Source: Kribbella qitaiheensis (lineage in GTDB: Bacteria; Actinomycetota; Actinomycetes; Propionibacteriales; Kribbellaceae). Taken from it: 64,000 bases of DNA. Made by a program: the position numbers and the translations under genes. Shown piece after piece: positions 8,522-18,761 of this stretch. A model generated the notes under the pieces. The model searched no databases. It was not told where the DNA came from and saw nothing but the letters and a program-made list of their open reading frames with translations. Each line of letters opens with the position of its first letter. The stretch's first letter is position 1. The stretch covers positions 2,294,001 through 2,358,000 of the forward strand of contig NZ_CP043661.1 in NCBI RefSeq assembly GCF_014217565.1, written 5' to 3'.

Positions 8522-9727
8522 CTAGACCTCGCTCGTTGATGCAGACGGACAGGCGAGGATCTGCCGCAAGACCACGTCATGCTCCTGGTAGATGGTCGGA
8601 GTTGCGCCGGCAGAATGCGAAGCGTCGACGACCGGGCGCCAGGCTGCGGCCCGTGCCGCTGTCTGGTCGCTCATGGCGACCGGCGACGCGCCATACCAGT
8701 TGACGACAGTCCGTGCGATCTCATGACCGGCCGAGTCGAGGTCGCCGCTGTAGCGCAGGTCTAGTCGCTGATCTGCCGCGAGTTGCAGCAAGGCATGGTC
8801 GACGTGGCCCAGGTTGCCGCTGGTGCACGCGAACGCGTGGCGGGCGCCAGCAGCCATGGCAGCCTCGAGAACCGATGGATTCTCGACCACGGTAAGGACC
8901 TGTGGACCGAAGGTTGGCGGCGTGCTGGTGAGGTCCAGATAGGTGAGCGCGACAGGGTTGGCGGAGTCGCGGAGCCGCCTGTCGATCGGGCCGTCCCCGA
9001 CAGCAACGACGTTGTGCAGCAGCACAGTCGACAAGAGGCGATCGGCGATGATGCCGGCGCTGGCGAGAAAGGCGCGGACGAGATGGGGACGTGTCGGTGC
9101 CGGTTGGTTATGGAGTTCGGCGACTCCCGCGAGCAGGCGTGAGCCTGCAAGGTCTTTGAGGTCGAAGTAGTGCGGGTCGCCGGTGATGTCGTGGGCGAGC
9201 TTCGCGAGGCTGATCGGCCCGGGTTTCGTTGAGACCCAGGCCAATGCCTCGGCTAGGGCATCAATCAGCTGCCGTACAGAGGTGTCGTCATCGCCGGACA
9301 GCCCGACGGCCCGCAGTTGGTTGACCAGCTGTGGGTAGCCCTTGAGGCGAGCATCGGCGTAGGTCCACAGCTGGCCGCGGAGATCTGCTGCTTGCCGACG
9401 GACGGCGGCGCGGTTAGTGAGTGGCTGGCCGGTGGCGCGCTCCAGGAATGCGCCGAGTTCGTCGCTGCTAACTCCCAGCCGGGCAAGCAGATTCCTTACC
9501 GGCACGGTGACACCGCGCTGGGTGCGTTTCACGGCCGTGTGCCGGGTTCTACCTGTGTTGGTGTCGAGCCAGGCCCGCAGCGTTGCGACGCCGCCAGGTG
9601 AAAGGTCCGGTATCGATACCGAGCTGATCGCGGCCGCGGCGGTCCCCGAGCTGAGCCGCTCATGCAGGCTGTCCCACAGCGGCCGCAGCTCCGGGTCGCT
9701 CGCGATCAGGTCAAGATCCACTCCCAT
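8522..9727 (-). CDS. jetD: Wadjet JetD-like protein (TIGR02679/DUF2399, Toprim-type)
   Basis: A 401-aa protein matching the fourth component of type II Wadjet. The C-terminal half has LDLRYSGDLDSAGHEIARTV and YQEHDVVLRQIL, typical of the DUF2399 Toprim-like domain that cleaves DNA once the SMC motor has tested it. The N-terminal arm (residues about 1-130) is the DUF3323-like part. ATG 9727 overlaps the JetC stop as TGATG. JetD is the nuclease of the complex and acts on small circular DNA such as plasmids. Confidence 0.85.
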   Translation of the reverse strand: MGVDLDLIASDPELRPLWDSLHERLSSGTAAAAISSVSIPDLSPGGVATLRAWLDTNTGRTRHTAVKRTQRGVTVPVRNLLARLGVSSDELGAFLERATGQPLTNRAAVRRQAADLRGQLWTYADARLKGYPQLVNQLRAVGLSGDDDTSVRQLIDALAEALAWVSTKPGPISLAKLAHDITGDPHYFDLKDLAGSRLLAGVAELHNQPAPTRPHLVRAFLASAGIIADRLLSTVLLHNVVAVGDGPIDRRLRDSANPVALTYLDLTSTPPTFGPQVLTVVENPSVLEAAMAAGARHAFACTSGNLGHVDHALLQLAADQRLDLRYSGDLDSAGHEIARTVVNWYGASPVAMSDQTAARAAAWRPVVDASHSAGATPTIYQEHDVVLRQILACPSASTSEV

Positions 9728-12700
9728 CAATTGGCCTCGTCGAGCGTCGGCTGGAGCTCAAGCAGCTGTGGTTGACCGTGGCCTTCCCACAGCCACGGGA
9801 TGGTGATCCGATGCCGACCGGTGGTGACGAGTTCGTGGATCACGCTGCGTTGAGCTTCGCGCTTCAGCAGCGGCGCGATCGACGGCGAGGTGGCTACCAC
9901 ATCGAAGCGCCAGGAACGCAGGAGCTTGAGGATCTGGCGCAGGTTGGCCTCGTCGAAGGCGGCATCGATCTCGTCGATCATCAGCAGCCGTGGGCCGGTG
10001 TACTCGCTGGAGTCGCCTCCGTACATAGACCAGGCTGCGGCCAGGAGTGGAAGCATCGTGGCCAGGCGCCGCTCTCCGGTCGACAGCGACCCGAGCGGGT
10101 TGGTGCGGGCAGTGACCCGGTGGAAGACGGCCTTGCCGGCCGTCTGCCCGAAGGAAGCGTGGGTGATCTCGATGTCCCACTGGTGCCATGCGCGGTAGTC
10201 GAAGGCGTGCGCGACCCGTTTCTCGAAACTCTCACCAGGCATCTCGTTCATGCGTTGGCGTAGCACGGTGTACATCTGGTCGAAGACCTCGTCTGAGGGC
10301 GGCCGAGAGATCAGGTCGACCATCTGCTTGGCGTCATCGTCATCTCGCACTCGCCATGCAACCTGCACGCCGACCTGCGCGACACCGGTGCGCACGCCTT
10401 CAAGGGTGGTCTGGATCTGGCGGACCAGCTCCATGGCGGTTTGGCGGCGCAGATTGATGTCGCGGTACAGCTGCGTGAACAGGCCGGCCCGCATGGCCTC
10501 CTTCATATCCTCGCGGAGGTCCCTTTCCAGCTGTGCGGCCTCGTCGCGACGCGACGAAACCGCTTGCTGGAGGTCTTGGCCTTGGATCGACTCGGGGTCG
10601 GCGACGACAGCGCGGCGCCAGTTCGTTCCTTCGATGCTGTGCAGAGTGACTTGGCGGTCGTAGCGCGCCAGAGACGAACTGGCGGTACGTACGTCGCGCT
10701 CGAGCCAATGCTCGGCCTTGCTACGTTGTGTCTCCAGGTCCTGCTTGTGAACCGTGCCCTTGGGCTGGTCGGCGAGGAGTTCCTTGGCCCAGGCCAGTGC
10801 AGCGGCCAGATCCGGCAGTTGGCGGGTGGAGTCGGCGGTGTTTGAGGGGGAGCGGCCGAGTCCGGGATCGGACTCCTGGCCTGTACCAGGTGTGATGCTG
10901 GCAAGTCCTTCATCGATCAGCCGGCGCATTCGGGCGACGATCTCGTCGCGCTGTTCCGAGGCCAGCTTGTGTCGAGGTTCGATGCTGCTGAGTTGAACGC
11001 GTGCCTCGGATTCAGTCCCGAAAGCCGTCGTGCTTTCACTATTCAGTTCCACTGAGCGTTGTTTGGCGGCACGCAGTTTCTGTCCGAGGTCTGTCCGGCG
11101 TGAGTGCAGCTGTTCGTACTCGGCGCCGTGCAGCGAACGGATCTCGGCGACAGCTTCGGCTTCGTGGACCGCGTTGTTGCGGGCCTGCACGGCGGTGCGG
11201 GTCTCGCCGTCTGCTCGTGCTACTGCCGTCCGTGCGAACGCGCTGTCCTGGCTTGCCCGGTCGAGAAGGTCACTGACGCGATGGGCGGCTCCCTGCCAGG
11301 CTTCAACTTGCCGGGTGAACGTGTCCACTGCCTTGGCCTGGGTGTCCAGATCGCGATCAGTCGTTGGCAACACGGCACCGTGCGGGAGAGCCGCGGCCTC
11401 GTGAAGTTCGCGGAATTGTTCAGCCACCTGGTGGCTGGCTTTGTTGTGCCGATCAGTGGCGAACCCAACTGCGGCGCGCACATGGGTCAGTGCCTCGGAG
11501 GCGCGGTCCTCGGCTTTCTGTGCCGCGATCGCATCGTCTAGTGGCGGAAGGCCGTGTCGTTCGGCGTGGGCCTCACGGACCGCAGTTTGTGCTTCGGCCA
11601 GCTGATCGCGGGCATGCTGCTGAGCGGCGGCGGCGAGCTCAGCCGCTTCGATGGCTGCCGCGGCGTCTGCAGCCGCCTCAGTCTGTGCCGCCTCGGTCTG
11701 GCCGACGAGCTGGTCCAGCAAAAGCATCGGCGTACGGCGTTCGTCGGCCCGCCGGCGCAACTCCTCCTGGATCTGCCGATGGCTCTCGTCGGCTTTCGCG
11801 ATCCGCTGCGTGGTGTCGATCTTGGCGAGCTGCAGCAGAGTGCGCTGACTACCCGCGTCTCGCCGTGCCTCAACGAAGGATTGTGGTGACGGAAGACTGT
11901 CATGCTCGCTGTTGGCTGTCTGCTCTGCGCTTCGCAATACCTCGAGGGTGTGTTCGAGCTCGGCGAAGTGGGCGCAGGCTGCGTCGATGTTGGCGCGCAG
12001 TTTCGCGGCGCGGGCTTCCTGGGCCCGTTGACGCGCTGCCGGCCCGATGAAGGCAGCACGGTAGCCGTCTGGGGCTGCAGCCGTCAGAGGCCCGATTGTC
12101 AGGGTGCCGTTGCGCAGATCGCCGCCGGGAGCGCTGATCGGGATAGCCGCCAAGATCTGCTCGGCCCGGGCCCGCATCGCTCCCGTTGTCGTCTAGGTAG
12201 TCGGCGGCGATGACCAACACGTCGGCCAGGCTGGGGGAGACGGCAGAGTCGGCGGCGGTGATCGTCAGATCGCCGGCAACCAGCTGACCGTCGGCGGTGA
12301 TCAATGCATCGAGCAGGCCCGATACCAGCAGCGCACCCTCGACGCGATCAGCGATCTCCTCGGGGACGTCGGCGGCGAAGTCCACCGTCTGCCACAGCGG
12401 TATCGCCTGGGTGTGATCGCGATCGCGCCACTCGGGACCCGGCGGCGCAGGAACCTCAGCCAGGACCTGGGCCAGACGGTCCTCGAGGTCACGCAAGGCG
12501 GCCGCGGACTGTTCGGCTTGCGGTCTGGTCTTGACGATCCGGATCCGTATCGGGTCAGCAACGGCACGGTGCGCTGTGTCGACTGCCTGCACGAGCAGAG
12601 CTGGTTCCAGGTGGTCGAGGTCGGTCAAGATCGCGTCGGGTGCGGCGCTATCCGGGCCGCCTTTGTACAGGTTGAGTTCGGTGGGGGGCAGCTGCAGCTG

Positions 12701-14881
12701 GCTGAGGCCAGCAAGCCAGGCTCCGAGCTGGCTTGTCCACGACCGGGCCTCACGGTCTGCCGTGCTGACGCTGAGAGTGAATGCGTCTGTGGCGATGGCG
12801 ACTTCGCCTTCGGCCTCGGCCAGCACTACGTCGTGGGCTTCGTCTGCGGCACGGCGAGATTGCTCGTCGACATCCGCCTGGAGGTTCTGGCTCGCTCCCA
12901 GAGCAGTCCGATCGGCGGCAGCGCGTTGGTGGTCAGCCTCAGCGCGCTGATTCCGCGCCGTGGCCGTGGCTGCGGCTGCGGCGGTGTGCATGGCCTCAGC
13001 ACGAGACGTTGTTGCGACCTGCTGGTGACCGGGTTCGTCGATGCGGATAAGCGCATCGGACAGCGCAGCCTCGACCCACCGGGTCACTGAATGCAGCTGC
13101 AGCCGGTCGTCGCCATCGCCAGGGCTGGTACCCGAAGTAGGCAGAGGTCCCGCAGCCGGTGCGAGCTGCTGGAGCGCTTCCTGCCATCGTTCGATCCCTT
13201 GGATCAGTGTGGCTTCGAGATCGTAGCGGCGCTGCTGCGTGGCCTCGGCCTCCTGCAGGCCAAGTTCCTCCTGTTCCTCAGCCTCACGCAGTGCAGTGGA
13301 GGCCTCGTGCAGGGCGCTACGTGCGTTGGCATGGTGTCCCAGTGCTTCGCGTACTCCAGTAATCCGTCGTTGCCGGTCCTCGGCCCAGGCCTTTGGGATC
13401 TGCGTCAGCAGGCGGGCAGCATCGGCATCTAGGCGTGGCGTACTCGGCTCAACCAACTGTTCCCTTGGCAGGTCCGTGACCAGCTCGATGGAATGCACCA
13501 GATCCTTGCCGGGCCGGGACTCAGCTACTCGAGTAGAGGCGGCCAGGAGCTGGTCGAGGGCTGCTTCGGCTCCCAGCGCCGTACCGCCCCGGCGCAGCTC
13601 GCGGCCAAGTCCGTCCAGATGGCTGCAACCGTCCTCCGCGGAAGCATTAGAATCCGCGGCACGCTCGCCAGCGTGCTCGGCGGCGGCCCGCGCCTGCTCG
13701 GCCCGTTCGGTAGCGGCCTCGGCCTGTTCAGCCAACGACGAGGCGAGCCGCTCCCGCTCCGGCAGCGCATTGCCTGCGTGCCCCCGCAGTTCAGACTCGA
13801 TTCCGTCGAGGCGCCCGTCGAGCTCGGCAAGATCCTTGTTGTTGGCCGCCTGTTCTTCACGGGCTCGTTCCTGGACTGCTACAGCGGTTGCAAGTTTGTC
13901 CGTGAAGGAGCGGGTCTGCCGGGTCATCTGATCGAACTCGCGGTTGGACGACTGGAGATCGGCGGCCTCAATCTGGGCGACCAGCTGCACATAGCGGGTG
14001 TAGCGGCTCTCGACGCCGGCCAGAGCTTCGGCCTCCTGGTGAGTCCGCTCCAGGTCAGACTCGTGTTTGGCAATGCGTTCCATCGACTCCGCGATCATCT
14101 TCAGACCGTCCTCGTCGAGGGCAGGCAGGGCCTCGGTGAGGACGGTGCGCATCTTGTCGGGGGAGATCCGTTCACCCGTGCGAAGACTCCGAAGACTGCG
14201 CAGCACGCTCATGAGTGCGGCGAACTGGACCTCGTCGAGCCCGGTGAACAACCGGGTCCTAACCGCTGCGCGGTAGTCGCCTTCTTCCCCGCTGAGCGAC
14301 AGGAACTTCGCGGCCTTCCTGCCGACCTTGTCGGAGTTGGTGTAGAGGTCGCCGCCGATCGTGGCGAGCTGTTCAGCGAGATCCTCGACCCGTACGGGCT
14401 CCTGGCCGCGCTGCAGCAGCAGGTCCGGTCCGACACGTCCCGGCGTGATGAAGTAGGCCCGCTGTATGCCGCTGCTGGTAGAGCGCAGCCACAGGCCGGT
14501 CGTCAGATAGTCGACCTGGCCGGTCTGGCCGTCTCGAAAGCCGTATTCCAGCCACCAGCTGCCGGTGCGATCTTCGTGATCGTTGCGATCGGTATGGCGG
14601 CTGGTGAGAGTACCTGCGGCCTTCTCGTCGGTAGACAGCGCCGTCTGGCTGGTATCGGCATCCAGCAACACCGTGATGAGCATGGAGGCCGTCAGGGACT
14701 TGCCGGACCCGTTGGGGCCGGCGAAGGCGAGCCATCCATCGCCGAACAAGAACAGCTCGTCGGCCCAGGCCCAGGAGTTTACTGCGCCGGCTCGGGTCGG
14801 TTGCCAGCGATCATCGGCGCCCGGCGCGCTGAGCTCCTCGAGCGAGGCCGGTGTCCGCAGGGGGTGTTCAGACAGGTCCAT
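9727..14881 (-). CDS. jetC: Wadjet JetC-like SMC ATPase (TIGR02680), with frameshift
   Basis: SMC/SbcC-like motor of the Wadjet complex. The N-terminal frame, from ATG 14881, carries the Walker A FAGPNGSGKSLTAS; the C-terminal frame carries the signature SLSTGERRLATML and Walker B RLLMIDEIDAAFD. Long Glu/Ala/Arg-rich coiled coil lies between. The two frames meet near 12165-12175. Removing one C from GGGCCCGGG there joins them into about 1,717 codons. That is longer than the 1,300-1,400 I expect for the family. Without the repair, two proteins would result (N part to 11900, C part from ATG 12177). JetC starts inside the end of JetB. The break could be a real inactivating mutation or a sequence error; see findings. 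Confidence 0.82.
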
Positions 14882-16241
14882 CAACGGATCCTTCCGAGAA
14901 GTCAAGGCTGAGCTCAGGTTCTGGCTCGGGGGTGGGTAGCGGGGAACTGAACGGTGCGGGTTGCGCCGATGCCGTGGGCTGATGGCGGATGCGGACACGC
15001 CACAGATGAACGCCAGGCGTCGGGTGCCATACACCGCGCCGGGATTTATCCGGCGACAGCAGCGCGAACTGGGTGAGCTCAGCCGCTGCGGCCCTGGCCA
15101 AGACCTTGAACCGGCCGTGGTAGCCAGTAGCCCAGCGGGGTTGGTCGATCCGCAGTTCCTCGAGCAGCTCGGCCAGCTCCTCGACGGTGACTGACGCCCG
15201 CGGAGCGGGCCGGTGAGACAGCTTGGCCAAGACAGCGAGGGCCGCCTGCCGCTCGATGCGCCTGCCATTCGGGAAGTCCAGCAGCGAACCGAGGCCGAGC
15301 GGTTCGGTGACCTCCCACCAATCACGCCGGACCGTGGCATTCAGACCCAGCGCAGACAGAACCCTCAGGCCACGCTCTCGACCGCCCATCGTTTGCAAGT
15401 ACGGGGTGACACCGATCGAACCTGCCGAGGATGCGTTGCTGCCGGGCTGGTCATGTGGATCGGTAGCGGGATCGTCAACGAGCCGTCGAAGCGCCGCGAG
15501 GCGGCGTGTCTCCAGCGTCGGATCCCCGCCGCCGGGCTGGTCCTCGTGATCGAGCAGTGACTCCGTTGACAAGGCGGCCAGATGGTCCGGTGGCGGCAGG
15601 CGATCAAGACCGAGCAACGTGGGTGACACCGACGAGAACTTCACGCTGAGCCGCTCACGCGACGCCCGGACCACCATGTCTGTGTCCTCGTCGACGATCA
15701 CCTCGTCGAGATCCGCGTCGACGGTCACCGTTCCTTCGGCCACCAAGATCTTCAAGGCATCCACGATCGCTCGGCGGTTGTCCATGGCCTCCTGCAGCCG
15801 GACCCCGTCACCGGCGACGATCCGAAACGGAGGCAGCAGCCCAGAGTCGGAATCCTCAGCGCAAACCTGCGCCACGGCCTGCATCAATTCGCGCAACGCG
15901 ATGCGCGGCCGCCGCCACAACTGTTCGCAGACCAACGCGATGACGACCAGCACCAAAGGAGAAGCCAGCTGCGGGGTTCGTGCCGCGCGGCCACTCCGTT
16001 GCAACAGTGGGCCCCGGTCACCCGGTGGGTCGACGCGCCTTTTGTGCAGCCGGATCTGCTCAGCCAGTTCCTGCACCTCGACCGGCCAGCCGAGTTCACT
16101 GCGGAAGAAGTCGACCAAGGCAGCGCGCCCCCTCATGCCGGCCTGGAACAGTTCGGGGTCGGTCTCGGCCCGCAGCCGACCAGTCGCCACGAGCTTCATG
16201 GCCGCCTCTTGCAGGTCGGGCTCAAGCGACTGCCAGTTCAT
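14868..16241 (-). CDS. jetB: Wadjet JetB-like protein (TIGR02678/DUF2398)
   Basis: A 457-aa protein in the position and with the make-up of JetB, a kite-like subunit. It has winged-helix-rich sequence such as PLVLVVIALVCEQLW, RIALRELMQAVAQV and GTVTVDADLDEVIVDEDTDMV. JetB binds the SMC motor and bridges it to JetA. ATG 16241 overlaps the JetA stop (ATGA), and the C terminus overlaps the JetC start by 14 bases. The C-terminal 40 residues are acidic and Pro-rich. Assignment rests on gene order plus family-like sequence. Confidence 0.82.
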   Translation of the reverse strand: MNWQSLEPDLQEAAMKLVATGRLRAETDPELFQAGMRGRAALVDFFRSELGWPVEVQELAEQIRLHKRRVDPPGDRGPLLQRSGRAARTPQLASPLVLVVIALVCEQLWRRPRIALRELMQAVAQVCAEDSDSGLLPPFRIVAGDGVRLQEAMDNRRAIVDALKILVAEGTVTVDADLDEVIVDEDTDMVVRASRERLSVKFSSVSPTLLGLDRLPPPDHLAALSTESLLDHEDQPGGGDPTLETRRLAALRRLVDDPATDPHDQPGSNASSAGSIGVTPYLQTMGGRERGLRVLSALGLNATVRRDWWEVTEPLGLGSLLDFPNGRRIERQAALAVLAKLSHRPAPRASVTVEELAELLEELRIDQPRWATGYHGRFKVLARAAAAELTQFALLSPDKSRRGVWHPTPGVHLWRVRIRHQPTASAQPAPFSSPLPTPEPEPELSLDFSEGSVDGPV

Positions 16242-17776
16242 CCGGCCTCCCTGATCAGCTGAGGGTCCTGGTCTTGGCTGGCCGCGATAGTGATACGCAG
16301 GTCCGGTCCGGTCAGATACCCATCGGCCAGCCGGACCCGCGCGAGCCTCCCGGGGATCCCGGGGCGGACGATCACCACCAGCCCGGCCGCGTCGAGATAC
16401 CCGGTGCCGATGCCTGTCTGCGGATCGAATCGATCCACGGCAACCTCGATCGCCGACAGCAGCAAAGCGGCCGGCTCAGCCTCCAGATCGGCGAAGTGAT
16501 CCAGACGAACCTCGCCATGAGTGATCAGCGCGGCGCTGTGGAGGCGGCGAACCTCTGCCTCCGCCACAGCAGCCGCGATCGCCTCGGCTCGTGCATCGGC
16601 AGTGTTGGCCACCCTGCGGGGGACGCCGCTGGCCCGGCCCTGGCGTTCGTTATCGCGAATCGTCACCTCGACCGTGTGGCGCCGTGCCCCGTCAGCGGCC
16701 GGTGCCGCGTACGAATGGTCCTCATCGTCGAGGTGTCCGATCCGTGCATGCCAGGACGGCCAGTCGCCGAACCCGGCGGCGTAGATGCGGCGCGCTGCGA
16801 CACCATCGGGTTGTTGGTGGATGCTGCGGGCCAGGGCCCGGAAGTCCGCGCCGACATCTGCGCCGCGCCGCCGCGCCGTATAGCGGCGATCGATAGCTAC
16901 CAGCAGCGTTGATACGGCACCACTGGCGGAGTCGATCAGCCGCTCCACGCTCCCGTGGGCGGCGAACCAGGCAGCGAGGTCGCTCAACCGACGCACCCGT
17001 TCCTCGACCCAGTGCTGCCGGTCGCCGGCATCGAGCAAACCGGCGTGCTCGACGGCGGCCTCCACGATGGCACGCGGACCGGTCTTCTCGATCTCAGCTA
17101 GTGCAGATTCGACCCGGCGCAGGGCACGGCCGTACTCGCGGGGGAATTGGCGCAACGCCTCGACAACCCGGTCGCGGTTATCGCCGAACAGGGCATCGTT
17201 GGTGACATCGGACTGAACCAGCCGGGCCAGCGCCTCGTAGAAATCCGCTGCGACCTGGTGCAGTTCGTCGATCCGAGTCCGGATGTCGTTCAGTCTGCTG
17301 CCGAGCCGGTCCGGTTTCTCGGCGAACTCGCTGAGCAGCAGCAACAGTGTCTCTTCGACACCTTCGAGGAGCTTGCTTGGTAGCTGCAGTGCACGGTTGG
17401 CGTCGGTCACCGCGGCGCGTACCGCGGCCACCACCACCCGGCCACGGCTTGTGAGCGCCCATGATTCCTGACGGTTGACCGCGCCCTGGTAGCCGCGCAG
17501 CGGCGCTGCGGAGTCCCGAAACGGTTCAACGAACTTCCACTCCTCCAGCCTGTCCAGGGCCGCCCGCAGATCAGGCTCCGAAAGGGGATCGTTGAAGCCG
17601 ACACCGCGCAGCTGGACGGTGATGTCGCGAAGCGGCCACATTGGGCCACGGGTCGACAACTCCTCCAACGCAGCCAGCAGTGCGACGTGCTGCTCACGGG
17701 CCAGGTCATCGCGAGTGGCGAATGGCGCCCAATCCGCCGCAACAATGTCTCGCCACCACGCGCGAGGCATATTCAT
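16238..17776 (-). CDS. jetA: Wadjet JetA-like protein (TIGR02677/DUF2397)
   Basis: A 512-aa protein, first gene of the Wadjet operon and the kleisin-like subunit. The N terminus (WWRDIVAADWAPFATRDD, then LTSRGRVVVAAVRAA) and the helical middle with DVTNDALFGDNRDRVVEALR fit DUF2397 proteins. ATG 17776 is chosen for its strong GGGGAGG site five bases upstream; a longer in-frame ORF to 17854 lacks such a site. Four overlapping genes follow. In Wadjet, JetABC form the loop-extruding motor and JetD the nuclease, which together clear plasmids. Confidence 0.85.
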   Translation of the reverse strand: MNMPRAWWRDIVAADWAPFATRDDLAREQHVALLAALEELSTRGPMWPLRDITVQLRGVGFNDPLSEPDLRAALDRLEEWKFVEPFRDSAAPLRGYQGAVNRQESWALTSRGRVVVAAVRAAVTDANRALQLPSKLLEGVEETLLLLLSEFAEKPDRLGSRLNDIRTRIDELHQVAADFYEALARLVQSDVTNDALFGDNRDRVVEALRQFPREYGRALRRVESALAEIEKTGPRAIVEAAVEHAGLLDAGDRQHWVEERVRRLSDLAAWFAAHGSVERLIDSASGAVSTLLVAIDRRYTARRRGADVGADFRALARSIHQQPDGVAARRIYAAGFGDWPSWHARIGHLDDEDHSYAAPAADGARRHTVEVTIRDNERQGRASGVPRRVANTADARAEAIAAAVAEAEVRRLHSAALITHGEVRLDHFADLEAEPAALLLSAIEVAVDRFDPQTGIGTGYLDAAGLVVIVRPGIPGRLARVRLADGYLTGPDLRITIAASQDQDPQLIREAG

Positions 17777-17891
17777 GGTCCTCCCCAAACTTGACCCAGC
17801 CTGCGGCCGAGGTTGGTCATCCCGGCCTGTCAGTGACAGTGTGAATGGGGCCACCGACAGAATGTGACGATCCGATGCAGGGGAGGCTCAG

Positions 17892-18281
17892 ATGCCGATC
17901 AACAACGCAGCCGGTTTGCCCTGGACAGAGCTGTTCAGCGACCGGTGCCCCCACTGCGGCGCGGCACTGATTGGCGACCTCATCCCCGAAGAAGACAGGC
18001 GGCCAGGCGGTCCGGACCGCTACCGGCGCGACATCGGTGTCGAGACCAACGACTACGACGGAATCCTGTATTGGACCTGCCCGGATTGCGACGCAGCCTG
18101 GCCAGGTTGGCTCGGCCGAGGTGCTCGCGCCGACCTGGCACGGCGGCGAGCCGCCGAACACAACCAGCGCGTCGCCGAAACTCCCGACCAGGAGCGCCGC
18201 GTCCGCGCTGCTGCCGCAGTAGAGGCGCCGCGTGTTGATGAGATCTTGGCGCTCGCTGGGCTTACATCCCCACGGGCCTGA
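17892..18281 (+). CDS. Small zinc-ribbon protein, unknown function
   Basis: A 129-aa protein with two Cys pairs, RCPHCGAAL near residue 19 and WTCPDCDAAW near residue 60, forming a probable zinc ribbon. The C-terminal third is Arg/Ala-rich helix. GGGGAGG lies upstream of the ATG. It is divergent from JetA with 115 bases between, so the two could share a control region. Whether it belongs to the defence locus is unknown. Confidence 0.7.
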   Translation: MPINNAAGLPWTELFSDRCPHCGAALIGDLIPEEDRRPGGPDRYRRDIGVETNDYDGILYWTCPDCDAAWPGWLGRGARADLARRRAAEHNQRVAETPDQERRVRAAAAVEAPRVDEILALAGLTSPRA

Positions 18282-18295
18282 CGGTGCACCGTCAG
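18278..18295. terminator. Perfect 18-base palindrome at the end of the zinc-ribbon gene
   Basis: CTGACGGTGCACCGTCAG is a perfect palindrome spanning the stop codon of the preceding gene. As RNA it would fold to a seven- or eight-pair hairpin with a minimal loop. It could be a terminator or a dimeric-protein operator; no T-tract follows. Confidence 0.4.
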
Positions 18296-18353
18296 CGCAG
18301 GTGTCCTCGCGACCCTCTACGTCGATCACGCCGTTGAGCCACGCGATCGTGTG

Positions 18354-18503
18354 ATGAGCACGCTCGAAGACGTCCGAGACCAGATCGCCAACCTGCTCGG
18401 CTGTCCAACAGCCATTTGGATAGGACCCCACACCGGGCTGCGCGCTATCGCCGAGCCCTGCCTTCCCATTCCCGAACCCTGGCCGAGCCCGCGGGCCGAC
18501 TGA
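18354..18503 (+). CDS. Possible 49-aa protein
   Basis: Short open frame beginning STLEDVRDQIANLLGC and continuing PTAIWIGPHTGLRAIA, with plausible amino-acid make-up and helical start. There is no clear ribosome site and no recognised family. It lies in an otherwise empty 480-base stretch between the zinc-ribbon and SDR genes. The frame is open back to the zinc-ribbon stop. Reported only because the composition looks protein-like. Confidence 0.25.
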   Translation: MSTLEDVRDQIANLLGCPTAIWIGPHTGLRAIAEPCLPIPEPWPSPRAD

Positions 18504-18728
18504 GCGACCGACCAGGGTCAGAGCCAGCCTGGGCCCGGAGCATCTTCCCCTTCGACCGGTCGGCGAGGCTGGGTCACTCGCGTAGGTCTCGCTACTGTGC
18601 CTTCTCGGTATATCTCACTCGCAACCGTGACCCGTAGCTTCACGTCGCCAAGCGGACCTTACTGATCGGTTGACTCGAAATGTGCTCCACGTGCGACGAG
18701 CGCGCAGGCCCGTGCCGCGGCCGCAGGC

Positions 18729-18742
18729 ACCTGCGCGCAGGT
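18729..18742. promoter_or_regulatory. 14-base palindrome upstream of the SDR gene
   Basis: ACCTGCGCGCAGGT, a perfect palindrome ending 19 bases before the SDR start, is placed where a repressor could sit. No protein is assigned to it. Confidence 0.3.
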
Positions 18743-18761
18743 TGCGTGACACGATCAGGGC

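Noticed and set aside
9727..14881. Programmed frameshifting in jetC
   Set aside because: No slippery heptamer with downstream structure is evident, and the same GGCC(C)GG lesion occurs in unrelated genes of the window.
13493..14911. 472-aa plus-strand frame inside jetC
   Set aside because: Antisense shadow of the coiled-coil SMC gene; no start site or family match.
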